A DNA stretch of 64,000 nucleotides from Pedobacter yulinensis. GTDB lineage: Bacteria > Bacteroidota > Bacteroidia > Sphingobacteriales > Sphingobacteriaceae. How positions within the stretch are numbered: position 1 is the stretch's first letter; each line of letters starts with the position of its first letter. The notes under the pieces are model-generated. The model was not told the DNA's origin. It was given only the letters and a program-made list of their open reading frames with translations, and made no database searches. This document shows, piece by piece, positions 10,601 to 18,865 of the stretch. Location of the stretch: positions 1,351,769 to 1,415,768 of the forward strand of contig NZ_KZ686268.1 in the NCBI RefSeq assembly GCF_003029735.1, given 5' to 3'. Made by a program: the position numbers and the translations under genes.

Positions 10601-10798
10601 TTCAAGCGGGATAATGACAGATTTGATCATCAGTTCGCCGTTGGCGCCGGGGTATGCTGCCGTGATGTTCACCTTGGGCGGGGAGATCGATGGGAACTGG
10701 GTAACCGGCAGGTGGGTCATGGCCAGCACGCCGAGAAAGGCAATGATCAGCGAGATCACGATAGAAAGTACTGGCCGCTGAATAAATTTGCTAAACAT
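7646..10798 (-). CDS. RND multidrug efflux pump, inner-membrane subunit (HAE1/AcrB type)
   Basis: This is a proton-driven inner-membrane transporter that takes hydrophobic drugs or toxins from the periplasm and inner leaflet and pushes them into the outer-membrane duct. With 1050 residues it is full length. The start MFSKFIQRPVLSIVIS is classic; large periplasmic loops follow TM1 and TM7. The proton-relay aspartates are in TM4 (GVVVDDAIVV, Asp409/Asp410), and the second-half motif GLLGKNAVLIVEFA is present. It sits between the adaptor gene (20 bp upstream) and the duct gene (2 bp downstream). The substrate range cannot be predicted. No local TetR or MarR regulator gene accompanies the operon. 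Confidence 0.97.
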   Translation of the reverse strand: MFSKFIQRPVLSIVISLIIAFLGVLAMTHLPVTQFPSISPPKVNITAAYPGANGELMIKSVIIPLERAINGVPGMKYMASDAGNDGEATIQVVFNLGTDPNQASLNVQNRVASVVNKLPPLVVREGVKITREESNMLMYVNLYSKDPHLDQKFLYNFADINVLSELKRVDGVGVADILGNREYAMRIWLKPDRMLAYKISAEEVLKALNEQSLEASPGKTGESSGKRSQAFEYVLKYPGRFNTQAGYENIVVRSSSKGEMLRLKDVADVEFGSAMYDLYSNLNGRPSAAIVLKQSYGSNASQVIKDVKTKLQEIKKSSFPQGLDYEISYDVSRFLDASMEKVIHTLVEAFILVALVVFLFLGDWRSTLIPAIAVPVSLIGTFVFMQFFGITLNLITLFALVLAIGVVVDDAIVVIEAVHAKMETKHLAPRKATKQAMKEISGAIIAITFLMAAVFIPVAFMSGPVGIFYRQFSITMATAIILSGVVALTLTPALCAIMLKKHDAARPQNRMDRVLAAFNQGFNRLTGRYENLLRKIISRRSVTFMALLAFCTGIWFLNASLPSGFIPNEDQGMVYAVIQTPPGSSLERTNQVAEQLQKITEEIDGVQSVSSLAGYEILTEGTGANSGTCLINLKSWEDRKESAQDMIKELEERSKDITGATIEFFQPPAVPGYGAAGGFELRLLDKAGSGDFKKMETVSHDFVRELSRRQELSSVFTFYSASFPQYMMRIDNDIAQQKGVTIENAMNTLSTLVGSNYETSFIKFDRQYKVMVQALPQYRALPEDIFKLYVKNDRDEMVPFSAFMKMEKVYGLSEITRHNMYNAAEISGSAAAGYSSGAAIDAIREVAEKTLPRGFGIDWAGISKDEVARGNEAVYIFLICLGFVYLILSAQYESFVLPLSVILSLPAGIFGAFLILKLLGLENNIYAQVAMVMLIGLLGKNAVLIVEFAVQRHSEGATVLQAAMEGAGIRFRPILMTSFAFIAGLIPLVFASGPGAIGNRTIGAAAAGGMLFGTVFGVLVVPGLYYIFGRIAERHPLIKNEEDSPLTEDL

Positions 10799-10818
10799 AT
10801 AATACTTTTTGGAATGGG

Positions 10819-11901
10819 TTATTCTGTTTTGAGCCTCAGTTGTGAAATGACAGTGCCCGGTGCCTGGAACTGGTAGTCAATGCGGTCATTGTCGCGCACT
10901 TTCTGCACGCCCTCGAGCAGAACGAGGTCCCCGGGCTTAAGGCCACTCCCCACGATATACAAGTCGGGTATTTCTCCCGCAATCGCAATGCTGCGCGCAT
11001 GCACCTTATGATCTTTTCCGACCAGGAATACATAAGTTTTGTCCTGGATTTCATAGGTGGCTTTTTGCGGAATCAGCAAGGCGTTCCGTACGGGAACCGT
11101 CATCTGTACCTTGCCGGTTTCGCCATTGCGCAGCAGGTGATCGGGGTTGGGGAAACGTGCACGAAAGGCAATGTTACCCGTCTCGCTGTCAAACTCGCTT
11201 TCAATTGTTTCTACAATCCCCGGATAGGGCAGTTGCTGGTTGTTGGCCAACAGCAGCTGCACTTTGCGGTTTGCCCGGCCCCCGGCGTTTGTCTGGTAGT
11301 CGAGGTATTCAGGCTCCGATACGTTGAAGTAAGCAAACATCTGCGTGTTGTCAGAAAGGCTGGTCAGCAGTTCCCCCTCATCGATGAGGCTGCCCGGTTT
11401 AAGCGGGATCCGGTCAATGGTACCGTTAAAAGGGGCGCGGATTTCGGTAAAAGAAAGATGCAGTTTTGCCAGCGAAGCTGAAGCTTTTGCCTGCTCCAGC
11501 CTGGCCCGGGCCAGGGCCAGTTCGTTCTTAGCGACAACATTTTTGTCTGACAACATTTTCGTGTTTTCCAGTTCGATCTCGGCAGCGCGCGTCTCTGCCA
11601 GCGCTTTCCGGTGCTCGGCTTCGTAAACCTTCGGCATGATGCGAAACAGGATCTGCCCGGCCCTGACGAATTGTCCTTCATCTACATAAATGTTTTGCAG
11701 GTATCCTTTTTCCTGGGCCCGGATCTCGATGTTGCGAATGGAATGGATCTGGGAAACGTATGAACGGACCAGGGAGGTATCAAGCTGCAGCGGGCTGGTA
11801 ACGGCATACCGGCTTGCCGATTCTTTTTCTTCTTTTTTGGTTGTGCAGGCCGCGCTATACAGCAGCAGGCACAGGCCTGAGAGCATGGTGATTTTCTTCA
11901 T
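10819..11901 (-). CDS. RND efflux periplasmic adaptor lipoprotein (AcrA/MexA family)
   Basis: This is a membrane-fusion protein bridging the pump and the outer-membrane duct. It has 360 residues. The signal sequence ends with a lipobox at Cys19 (YSAACT). The halves of the lipoyl domain are visible (GYLQNIYVDEGQFVRAGQILFRI and LHLSFTEIRAPFNGTID), separated by a coiled-coil hairpin (residues about 90-140) rich in Ala, Glu and Lys. A beta-barrel with KPGDLVLLEGVQKVRD near the end completes it. It is the first gene of the operon, so the promoter should lie upstream in 11902-12048, where I see no convincing consensus. The order adaptor, pump, duct is the usual one. Confidence 0.95.
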   Translation of the reverse strand: MKKITMLSGLCLLLYSAACTTKKEEKESASRYAVTSPLQLDTSLVRSYVSQIHSIRNIEIRAQEKGYLQNIYVDEGQFVRAGQILFRIMPKVYEAEHRKALAETRAAEIELENTKMLSDKNVVAKNELALARARLEQAKASASLAKLHLSFTEIRAPFNGTIDRIPLKPGSLIDEGELLTSLSDNTQMFAYFNVSEPEYLDYQTNAGGRANRKVQLLLANNQQLPYPGIVETIESEFDSETGNIAFRARFPNPDHLLRNGETGKVQMTVPVRNALLIPQKATYEIQDKTYVFLVGKDHKVHARSIAIAGEIPDLYIVGSGLKPGDLVLLEGVQKVRDNDRIDYQFQAPGTVISQLRLKTE

Positions 11902-12048
11902 AATAAATAATGAGTGTAAGCAAAGTGGTTGCGCAGTGCCAGCGGCGACCGCGAAGAAAGGGGCGCCTGCAGGAAACCGCTGCGAACGAAGCTCCCGACC
12001 GCGACGGGCAGGAACTCAGGCCGGCAGTAAACTACAGAAATAAAAAGA

Positions 12049-12447
12049 TCAGATCCGCAGCGAACGCTGGGTCAGGTAAATACTGGTGCCGGCAGCAAAG
12101 AAGCGGCGGTGTGAAAAAAATAGGTGAAGCGAACGGCCAGGATCGCTGAAAAGAAAGGCGCATGCCAGCGTAAAGAAAAAGCTGGCCAGCAGCACGTACT
12201 TACGGGAAAAGAGAAAATCCTCGTCTTCTTCGGTACTGAACACTTCGTGATGGCCCGGTGGAATAGTGCTGCCCCGCAAGATCGATCCGGAAGCGGGTCC
12301 GGAAGCAACAAGTTGCCTAAGAATCTGTTTCTGGTCTTGCGCGGGAGCATAGACACTGTGGTCATGGTGCTTGCGATAATGTGTATACTCGCCGCTCCGC
12401 AGGAGCAGGAAACACAACGAGATACACAGGAACATGACAACTTTCAT
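12049..12447 (-). CDS. Small hypothetical membrane protein
   Basis: This is a 132-residue reading frame upstream of and in the same direction as the efflux operon. It begins with a hydrophobic signal or anchor (MKVVMFLCISLCFLLL), followed by a His- and Gln-rich periplasmic-looking part, then an acidic patch TEEDEDFLFSRKYVLL and a second hydrophobic segment (about residues 85-100). I do not recognise a family. A competing frame of 122 residues overlaps it, but the one given has the better signal-peptide-like start and the acidic patch running into a membrane segment. It could be a small accessory membrane protein; its link to the pump is only proximity (148 bp). Confidence 0.5.
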   Translation of the reverse strand: MKVVMFLCISLCFLLLRSGEYTHYRKHHDHSVYAPAQDQKQILRQLVASGPASGSILRGSTIPPGHHEVFSTEEDEDFLFSRKYVLLASFFFTLACAFLFSDPGRSLHLFFSHRRFFAAGTSIYLTQRSLRI

Positions 12448-12575
12448 GACGACGCAAAAGTAACAGCTTGATCGGGATTTTCAGAACATGCCAGAAAATT
12501 TATGTCAGGGCCTGGTAAATAAGTTAAGCTAAAGATCGTCAGCAAAGCGATGCGCCCGGCTCGTTTAAATGCCCT

Positions 12576-13032
12576 TTACTTGTCCGGCCCGGGCAACAAG
12601 CTGTAATGATGCAGGACAACGCCTGTGCCGAAGCTTTTCCTAAACTCCAGCCTGAGACCCGAGGGCTGGCCTGCCGGGAAAAGCGGGCGGCCCCGGCCAA
12701 GCATGGTTGGGCATACAAAGAGGCTTAATTCATCAATCAGCCCTGTAGGCAGCAATGTTCGGGCAAGGTCGATACTTCCCCAAGTACCATATCCTTGCCT
12801 GGCTGCGCTTTTAGTCTCTGCAAAGCCTCTTGCGCCGTGCCGCTTAGAATGTTGACCGCTTCATTCCCGGCCCAGGGCGCATGGTGTCAACCCGATTAAG
12901 GAAATCCAGCTGCCAGAGCTCGAGTTCATTAACAGCGGCACCGCTCCGGCCGCAGGGATAAAGCCGGCCTCACCATTTTGTCTGCCGCAAACTGGTCGAG
13001 TGAAACGAACCCTGTAAAATGACTTTTCTCAT
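12576..13032 (-). pseudogene. Decayed RibD_C/dihydrofolate-reductase-like gene
   Basis: Read on the minus strand, pieces of a DHFR-like (RibD C-terminal domain) protein appear in three frames: MRKVILQG at the start, then FVSLDQFAAD one frame away, EAVNILSGTAQEALQRL in the middle, and SIDLARTLLPTGLIDEL continuing through FVCPTMLGRGRPLFPAG to the stop at 12576. At least three frameshifts are needed to join them, and the central part is shorter than expected: 457 bp, where I would expect about 540. An intact family member is at 39240-39899. No protein is expected from this copy. Recognition rests on the typical CPTMLGRGRPLF and MRKVI motifs. Confidence 0.8.
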
Positions 13033-13106
13033 GGGTGAATTTTTTTTGAAGGTAATGAAAACGTAAACACTAAAAAAAAAGTTGAATTTAAACATAGTAC
13101 TATGTA

Positions 13107-13137
13107 TTGCATACTAGCTTTTCTTTTTTTACATTTG
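13107..13137 (+). promoter_or_regulatory. Bacteroidota-type promoter for the small lipoprotein
   Basis: A TTG at 13107-13109 lies 20 nt ahead of TACATTTG at 13130-13137, which fits the Bacteroidota -33/-7 consensus (TTTG, about 19 nt, TAnnTTTG). Transcription would begin near 13144, placing the ATG at 13169 about 25 nt downstream and excluding the upstream TTG codon at 13139 as start. Confidence 0.55.
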
Positions 13138-13168
13138 ATTGGTCAGGCCCATTGCCTGGCATCTCATC

Positions 13169-13519
13169 ATGAAAAAGTTTTTAGCGGGGATCGCACTGCT
13201 TCTTGCCGCATGCGGCAGCGGTCATAAACATATGGTGATCCGCGAGGAATTTCCCGGAAAAAAACTGCGCATTGAATACCGTGGCGATGTTGTCTTTAAT
13301 GCAGCAGGATCTGCAATCAGGAGCATGCAGCCGGGGGCCAGCGTTCACTACGAACTGAACGGAGCGAGCTTCCTGGCAAAGGCAGATCGGGAAGGGCACA
13401 TCCTTTATGCCTGCAACGGCAAGCAGCCGGCAGCCGTACTCAGGGGGCGCGAGAAACTGTTTATGCAGCGTGCCATTGCCGATATGGTCAGGCTTCGCGG
13501 CAGCAAAGGGGTAAAATAA
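13169..13519 (+). CDS. Small hypothetical lipoprotein
   Basis: This is a 116-residue secreted protein. The start was set at the ATG at 13169, because it gives a clean lipoprotein signal (MKKFLAGIALLLAACGS, Cys16) and fits the upstream promoter; the frame extends further upstream without signal character. The mature part is a small, probably beta-rich domain with alternating charged and hydrophobic residues (KKLRIEYRGDVVFN, GASVHYELNGASFLA) and a Lys/Arg-rich end. I do not recognise the family. It converges on the GH92 gene, with 6 bp between stop codons. It probably sits in the outer or inner membrane facing the periplasm. Confidence 0.75.
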   Translation: MKKFLAGIALLLAACGSGHKHMVIREEFPGKKLRIEYRGDVVFNAAGSAIRSMQPGASVHYELNGASFLAKADREGHILYACNGKQPAAVLRGREKLFMQRAIADMVRLRGSKGVK

Positions 13520-13525
13520 TAATGT

Positions 13526-15598
13526 TTATTTGCCGGCGTCGCTTAGCCAAAGCTGGTCTGTGCCATATTGCTGCGGTTGCGCATGGGCGGTAATTTCCAG
13601 TGTACCGCCGGCCATGATTTCGGCGTGGCTTAGCCAGGTTCGCCCGATGTCTTTGCCGTTCAGCCGCACCCGCGCAATGTAGTGGTTGTTCCCGGCAAAG
13701 TTGCTGACCTTAATCTTGAGGCTGTTTTTGCCTTGGAGGCTTAATGTTATTGCCGGAAAGGCGGGTACGTTGAGATAATAGATCGGCTGCCCCACATTTG
13801 CAGGGTAGATACCCAGCGCGGCAAGAACAAACCAGGAAGACATGGCGCCGCCGTCGTCGTCCATGGTGCGAAGTAAAGCCTGAGGTTCGTTTTTGAACAC
13901 ACGGCCGATATAGGCACCGATATCACGTTCATTGCTGTTGAAATAGTTCTCGATAATGGTGTCAAGGGCAATGGTGCGCATGAGTTTCTGGCTTTTCCAG
14001 GTTTGCCGTGTGGCATTGTAATACACGGGAACCTGGATGTCGGGTTCGTTGGTATGCGTGTAATAATTCTCGCCGAAAAAGGTGTCGAGCTGACTGATAA
14101 ATGCGCTTTCGCCGCCGGCGGCGGCCATGAGCCCTTTGAGATCGTAAGGTACAAGCCAGCGGTATTGCCAGACTGTTCCCTGGTACATGTTTCGCGCCGG
14201 CAGCCGGTCTACATCTTTTTTACTCAGGTCGCGAAATTCCTGGTTCCAGGTCTGCGTCCACTGGCTGCGCGCCATTTCCAGGTATTTAGCAGCTTCAGCA
14301 TCCTGTTTCAGGTGGCTGAATATACCCGCCAATGCCCAGTAATCGATAGCGGCTTCGAGCTGTTTGTCTGGCGTTTTGGTGTCGATCCGCGCCACCTCGG
14401 CCCGCAGGGAATCAGCCAGCCCGTCAAGCTCAAGTTTATAGCCTTTATTTAAAGCATCGAGCAACACGACCAGGGCATGCTCCGTGCGAACGGAATTGGC
14501 AGGTTCGGTCTGCGTTGCATAGTCTTTTTTGCCATGCCTGTACAGGTTGGCTACAGACTGCGCAATAGCCTGGTACCGGTTCGAGAAAGCGAGGGAGAGC
14601 AGCGGCAGCTGGGTTTTATAATTGTCCCAGATGCTCCAGCCGTGATAGGCCCCCTGGGCTGAGCTTTGCTCAGTGCCGTCAATAGCCTGGTATGAGCCGT
14701 CTTTTCCCGACACCAGGTAAGGCGACTGCAGCGCCCGGTAAAGCATGGAATAAAAAAGTTTTTGCCGGGCAGGTTCGCCGGTTACGGTAATGCGTCCCAG
14801 TTCCGCTGACCAGGACGCAGCTGCCGCAGACCGGATGGTTTCGAACGGCCTCCTGCTCAGGCGGCTGCCGGCCTCTGCCTGGCTGTTGGAGGAAAAAGCA
14901 ACGCGCAGTGCCAGCGTGCCATTGCCTTTTTCTGTGGCAATCAGTTCATGAGCCGTGGCGCCGGGTCTGAATGTCGTCGCATCGGGAAAGGCCATGACAA
15001 AGAATACCTTGTACGCCCCGGCGCCGCAGGTTGTCCGGGCTTTTATCCAGCCGCTGATCTTATTGCCGGTTACACGGTGTTCCTCGGCTATAAAGGCGCC
15101 GTTGAACGCATGGCTAAAGTCGATCAGCAATTTTTTTTCAGTGGTCTGCTTCGGATAGGTATAGGTTTCCATCCCTTCGTAAGCCGCAACGGTCATGGCG
15201 GCGCGCATGCCATTGCGAAAGTTGACCGCATAGTAACCTGCGGTTCCCGTATCGCTGATCTTAAAAAGTTCGAAACCACGGGCATCATTACCGGTAAAGG
15301 GTTTTACAAAGAGGATTCCCCCGCTTCCCTTACAGCCAACGCCCTCGAAACGGTTGTGCGTAAAACCGGTGAACTTTCTGGCCAGGTGCTCATAACCGGC
15401 ATGGATGTGCGGGTCGGTCTGCGGGCCTATGCTCAGGTAACTAAAGGGAGCCGAGGCTGCCGGCGAGAGCTGTCCATGGTCGCCAGAGGTTCCGAGGAAA
15501 ACATTTACAGCTGCGGCGGGCGATTGCCCCCGGCCCGGAACAGCGATCAGCTGCAAGAAACAGCACAGAAATGCAAGCATTCTTTTTCTGAAAAACAT
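13526..15598 (-). CDS. Glycoside hydrolase family 92 protein (alpha-mannosidase)
   Basis: This is a secreted exo-acting enzyme of GH92, calcium-dependent inverting alpha-mannosidases that trim mannose from N-glycans or mannans. It has 690 residues, slightly short but complete. A signal peptide covers about residues 1-25. The N-terminal sandwich has the family stretch VNVFLGTSGDHGQLSPAASAP with HAGYEH and GFTHNRFEGVGC. The catalytic (alpha/alpha)6 part contains an NEPD motif near residue 517 and DDDGGAMSSWFVLAALGIYP near residue 580, the places where the family's acid and base residues lie. The gene stands alone on the minus strand, with no SusCD beside it. Sulfatases lie 3 kb further on, so a role in host or plant glycan trimming is plausible but not shown. 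Confidence 0.93.
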   Translation of the reverse strand: MFFRKRMLAFLCCFLQLIAVPGRGQSPAAAVNVFLGTSGDHGQLSPAASAPFSYLSIGPQTDPHIHAGYEHLARKFTGFTHNRFEGVGCKGSGGILFVKPFTGNDARGFELFKISDTGTAGYYAVNFRNGMRAAMTVAAYEGMETYTYPKQTTEKKLLIDFSHAFNGAFIAEEHRVTGNKISGWIKARTTCGAGAYKVFFVMAFPDATTFRPGATAHELIATEKGNGTLALRVAFSSNSQAEAGSRLSRRPFETIRSAAAASWSAELGRITVTGEPARQKLFYSMLYRALQSPYLVSGKDGSYQAIDGTEQSSAQGAYHGWSIWDNYKTQLPLLSLAFSNRYQAIAQSVANLYRHGKKDYATQTEPANSVRTEHALVVLLDALNKGYKLELDGLADSLRAEVARIDTKTPDKQLEAAIDYWALAGIFSHLKQDAEAAKYLEMARSQWTQTWNQEFRDLSKKDVDRLPARNMYQGTVWQYRWLVPYDLKGLMAAAGGESAFISQLDTFFGENYYTHTNEPDIQVPVYYNATRQTWKSQKLMRTIALDTIIENYFNSNERDIGAYIGRVFKNEPQALLRTMDDDGGAMSSWFVLAALGIYPANVGQPIYYLNVPAFPAITLSLQGKNSLKIKVSNFAGNNHYIARVRLNGKDIGRTWLSHAEIMAGGTLEITAHAQPQQYGTDQLWLSDAGK

Positions 15599-15850
15599 GG
15601 TGTCGGCTTTTGGTTCGCAAATTAAGATTTCGCCACGTTTCTGCGGACGGTTTTATCTGCGAATCGTGAAATGTTACAATCCTTCCCAGCTGCGCTGGTT
15701 GTATTCCGGGCCATTCCGGGCTATTGGCATGTCGATTGCCTAAAAAGGCTTGGCTGTGCAAACGGGGTGATGTAGACAATTCAAACAGGTGGGGGGGAGA
15801 ATGCGTAGGTGCAGCCAGTGTGCCTGAGTTTTACCTGATTCAATCTACCT

Positions 15851-17881
15851 ATGCTTAACCTTAACCTAAGGACTGCTTGCTTTGCTGTGGTTGCTGTGCT
15901 CCTGGCCGGTTGCAGTGACCGTAAATCGGCCTCAGATCATGAATTTTCGGCTTTATTGAGCCTTTCAGACAGTTTATATACCCAGGGAAAGGGTGATGTT
16001 GCCGAGAAACTGCTTTCGCGGTTTCGCGAAGAGATCGATTCCAGCGACCCGCGCCTGGCCTCGTATTACATGCAGGTTTGCCTGGTCAAAGAACCGGCGC
16101 CAGCCGCTTTTGAGGCCTATGCTGATAGTGCTATGTCGCTGTTTATCAGTAATAAGTCCAGGGAAAAATTTCCACAGGAGTATCGCCAGGCCTTAATGCT
16201 GAAGGGCGACGCCAGCCTGGCAGCGCAGAAATACCACCTTGCTATTGATTATTTCGCTGCTGCGCGCAAAGTTGCCGGTACCCAAAATTGCCAGAGTGGC
16301 CTGGTTTCTTCCCGGCTGGCCGGCATTTATTTCGGGCAAAAAAATTACCTGATGGCCGCAAGACGCTGGGCGGAAAGTGCCCGGCAACTCAACCTGTGTG
16401 CCGGAGATATGGAGCCTAAAAAGCTGTTTTATCAGTTACAGGGCGCTTTGAACAATGCTGGATACGCCTATATGCTCGCCGGGCGGCAGGACAGCGCCTT
16501 GCATTTTTTCCAGGCCGACAGCCAGTGCATTGCGCGTGCGGTAAAAAATCCGGCAATTGGGGAACCTTTTACCCGTGCTGCCCGCATCGTGTTATTCGAC
16601 AACCTGGCGGGACTGTACATTGCAAAGGGAAATTTTGAACAGGCCGCCGCGTACCTGCGGCAGTGCCTGGCCGTGCCGCTGGTCGTTTACGACGGGATTC
16701 TTGCGCCACCCCTGTTGAAACAGGCGGAAGTGGCTATGCACAACAGGGATCTGCAAGCTGCCGACGACGCCTTTACGAAGAGCAGCAAACACCTCGTCAC
16801 GTTTCCCGATGGCAGCCTGAGGGGAACCCAGAAATGGCATTTGCTGCGCTCCAGATATTACCTGCTTGCCGGTCAGCCGGTCAAGGCTTACGAACACCTC
16901 CAGACACACCTGCGGCTGAAAGATTCCATCGACAATGCATCGGCAGCGCTTTTCAGGCTGGATGTAAACAGGGAACTGCAGGCAGTGCAGCAGCAGAAAG
17001 CGCTGGCAGAATTTAAACAGCAGGATAAGCTGGAAAAACTTTACCTCGCCGGAATCATCGTGGTTGTGTGTTTTTCGGGCGCGGTGATCCTGCTGATTAC
17101 AGGAAACCTGCGTTCCATACGGAAGAACCAGCGCATCACGGCCAGGCACAATGCTGAGCTTCAGGAAAGCCTGTCGGAGCTGGAACGGGCCAACCAGAAC
17201 TACATCCGCATTATGAGGGTTATGGCGCACGACCTGCGCAACCCCCTCTCCGGGATTACAGGGCTTGCCAACCTCCTGCTTATGGATGATAGCCTGAACA
17301 AAGACAGCCGGCATATGGTTGGCCTGATTGAGAGTTCGAGCCGCAACTCGACAGAAATGATCAACGAATTGCTCAGTACCGGCCTTTCGCAGAGCAGTGA
17401 GCCCATGCAGACCGCGCCAGTTAACATGGTCGAATTGATGAACAATACACTCGAACTGATTCGTTTCCGCGCTGCTGAAAAGGAACAGCGCCTTGAGTTC
17501 GATGCACCCGCCCTGCCCATCAATGTGCGGATAAACCGGGAAAAGATCTGGCGCGTGTTAAACAACCTGCTTGTCAATGCGATCAAGTTCAGTCATGCGG
17601 GGGGCATCATTCGTCTGGCGGTCAGTACGCACCACAAAGAAGCCATCGTTGCCGTGAAAGACAACGGGATTGGTATCCCCGCCGAGTTCAGGGACAGGGT
17701 GTTTGATATGTTTACAGAAGCAAAAAGGGCCGGTACTTCGGGCGAGCAGCCCTTTGGGCTGGGCCTGTCAATCTCGAAGAACATTGTAGACAAACATGGC
17801 GGCCGAATCTGGTTTGAGAGCGAGCCCGGGCTGGGTACAACCTTTTTCCTGGCCTTGCCGCTTGATCAGGGTGCCGGATAG
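15851..17881 (+). CDS. Lipoprotein-anchored sensor histidine kinase with TPR-like sensor
   Basis: This 676-residue orphan histidine kinase starts with a lipobox (LLAGC, Cys21), followed by a long extracytoplasmic helical-repeat domain (residues about 30-380) that looks like TPRs (YFAAARKVAG, ALNNAGYAYMLAGRQDSALHFF, YYLLAGQPVKAYEHLQTHL). A membrane segment lies at about 397-420, then a coiled coil and HisKA with the phospho-accepting His460 (MAHDLRNPLSGI). The ATP-binding domain has the N-box NNLLVNAIKFS, the G1 box DNGIGIP and PFGLGLSISKNIV. No response regulator gene is adjacent and there is no receiver domain. Its 3' end overlaps that of the convergent esterase gene by 16 bp. The signal sensed is unknown. 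Confidence 0.93.
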   Translation: MLNLNLRTACFAVVAVLLAGCSDRKSASDHEFSALLSLSDSLYTQGKGDVAEKLLSRFREEIDSSDPRLASYYMQVCLVKEPAPAAFEAYADSAMSLFISNKSREKFPQEYRQALMLKGDASLAAQKYHLAIDYFAAARKVAGTQNCQSGLVSSRLAGIYFGQKNYLMAARRWAESARQLNLCAGDMEPKKLFYQLQGALNNAGYAYMLAGRQDSALHFFQADSQCIARAVKNPAIGEPFTRAARIVLFDNLAGLYIAKGNFEQAAAYLRQCLAVPLVVYDGILAPPLLKQAEVAMHNRDLQAADDAFTKSSKHLVTFPDGSLRGTQKWHLLRSRYYLLAGQPVKAYEHLQTHLRLKDSIDNASAALFRLDVNRELQAVQQQKALAEFKQQDKLEKLYLAGIIVVVCFSGAVILLITGNLRSIRKNQRITARHNAELQESLSELERANQNYIRIMRVMAHDLRNPLSGITGLANLLLMDDSLNKDSRHMVGLIESSSRNSTEMINELLSTGLSQSSEPMQTAPVNMVELMNNTLELIRFRAAEKEQRLEFDAPALPINVRINREKIWRVLNNLLVNAIKFSHAGGIIRLAVSTHHKEAIVAVKDNGIGIPAEFRDRVFDMFTEAKRAGTSGEQPFGLGLSISKNIVDKHGGRIWFESEPGLGTTFFLALPLDQGAG

Positions 17882-18702
17882 CCCAGGCGGGTGGTTAGCC
17901 GCCGTACCTCGTCCAACAGCAGTGGAAAGGCCGGATAGGTCATGTTGTGGCCATAGCCATCCAGCTCCATCAGACGGGTTTCCTTGTGCCCGTTTAGTTT
18001 CATCATGCGTTCCAGATAGGCGTTTTCCTCATACCGGCCCAGCATTTCAAGCTCCCGGTTGCCGGTAATTAACAGCATGGGCGGTGCATCGGCCCGGGCA
18101 TGGTACAGGGGTGAAAATTGGTCAACAAAGGCCTGGGTATCTTTCATTCCTCGTTCCTTCCGGATGGTGAAATGTGTAATGGCTTGTCCGCTTAAGGGGA
18201 TCAGCCCGGCAATCCGGTTCGCATCAAGGTCATGGCGGCGCAGGTAACTTCGGTCCAGCGTAAGCATCATGCCCAGGTAAGCACCGGCCGAATGGCCCGA
18301 AACAAAGATCAGGCTGTCACTGCCGCCAAAACGTTTAATGTTCTGAAAGGTCCAGGCTACGGCTGCGGCTGCATCGCGGATAATTTCTTCTCCCGTGGCC
18401 CGGGGAGAAAGCCTGTAGCCGACGCCGATCACAGCGATTCCTTTTCTGAGAAGGGCTTCCGGCAGTTCAGGGTTGCCGCCGGTCAGGCCGCCGCCATGAA
18501 ACCAAACTACCGTTGCAAAGTTCTTTTTATTGACCGGGTAGTATAAATCCAGTCGGCAGCGCTCTTTCAGGTAGGCGTTTTCGCGCTGGGCATTTGCATC
18601 TCCGTAGGCAATGTCTTTATCCAGGGCATACCGTATTTTTTGTTGTCCGAACGCCGCGGCCGAAATAAATAAGATCAGGAAGGTCGTGTAAAGAATTCTC
18701 AT
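17866..18702 (-). CDS. Secreted alpha/beta hydrolase (carboxylesterase-like)
   Basis: This is a 278-residue esterase or lipase-like hydrolase with a signal peptide of about 20 residues (AAAFGQ). It carries the HGGG oxyanion motif (residues 69-72), the nucleophile elbow GHSAG with Ser138 and a catalytic His252 in GYGHNMTYP. The expected acid position lies in ITGNRELEM, where a Glu rather than Asp would have to serve. It resembles the BD-FAE/hormone-sensitive-lipase-like group that removes acyl groups from small or carbohydrate esters; the substrate is not evident. It runs convergent to the histidine kinase gene with 16 bp overlap and is divergent from the sulfatase gene. Confidence 0.88.
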   Translation of the reverse strand: MRILYTTFLILFISAAAFGQQKIRYALDKDIAYGDANAQRENAYLKERCRLDLYYPVNKKNFATVVWFHGGGLTGGNPELPEALLRKGIAVIGVGYRLSPRATGEEIIRDAAAAVAWTFQNIKRFGGSDSLIFVSGHSAGAYLGMMLTLDRSYLRRHDLDANRIAGLIPLSGQAITHFTIRKERGMKDTQAFVDQFSPLYHARADAPPMLLITGNRELEMLGRYEENAYLERMMKLNGHKETRLMELDGYGHNMTYPAFPLLLDEVRRLTTRLGYPAP

Positions 18703-18865
18703 TAGTGTATTTTGAACACTAAAGTTAGGCTTTTAAAGCGAATAACGGCACCGGGTGCTCCCGGGAAGGCAAAAAGCGCCTTTACGACAATATTCTCAGC
18801 CGTGACGACAGAACTGCTAAGAAACCCGATCCAGTGGTGTTATCATTGCATGAACGTATTTCAAA

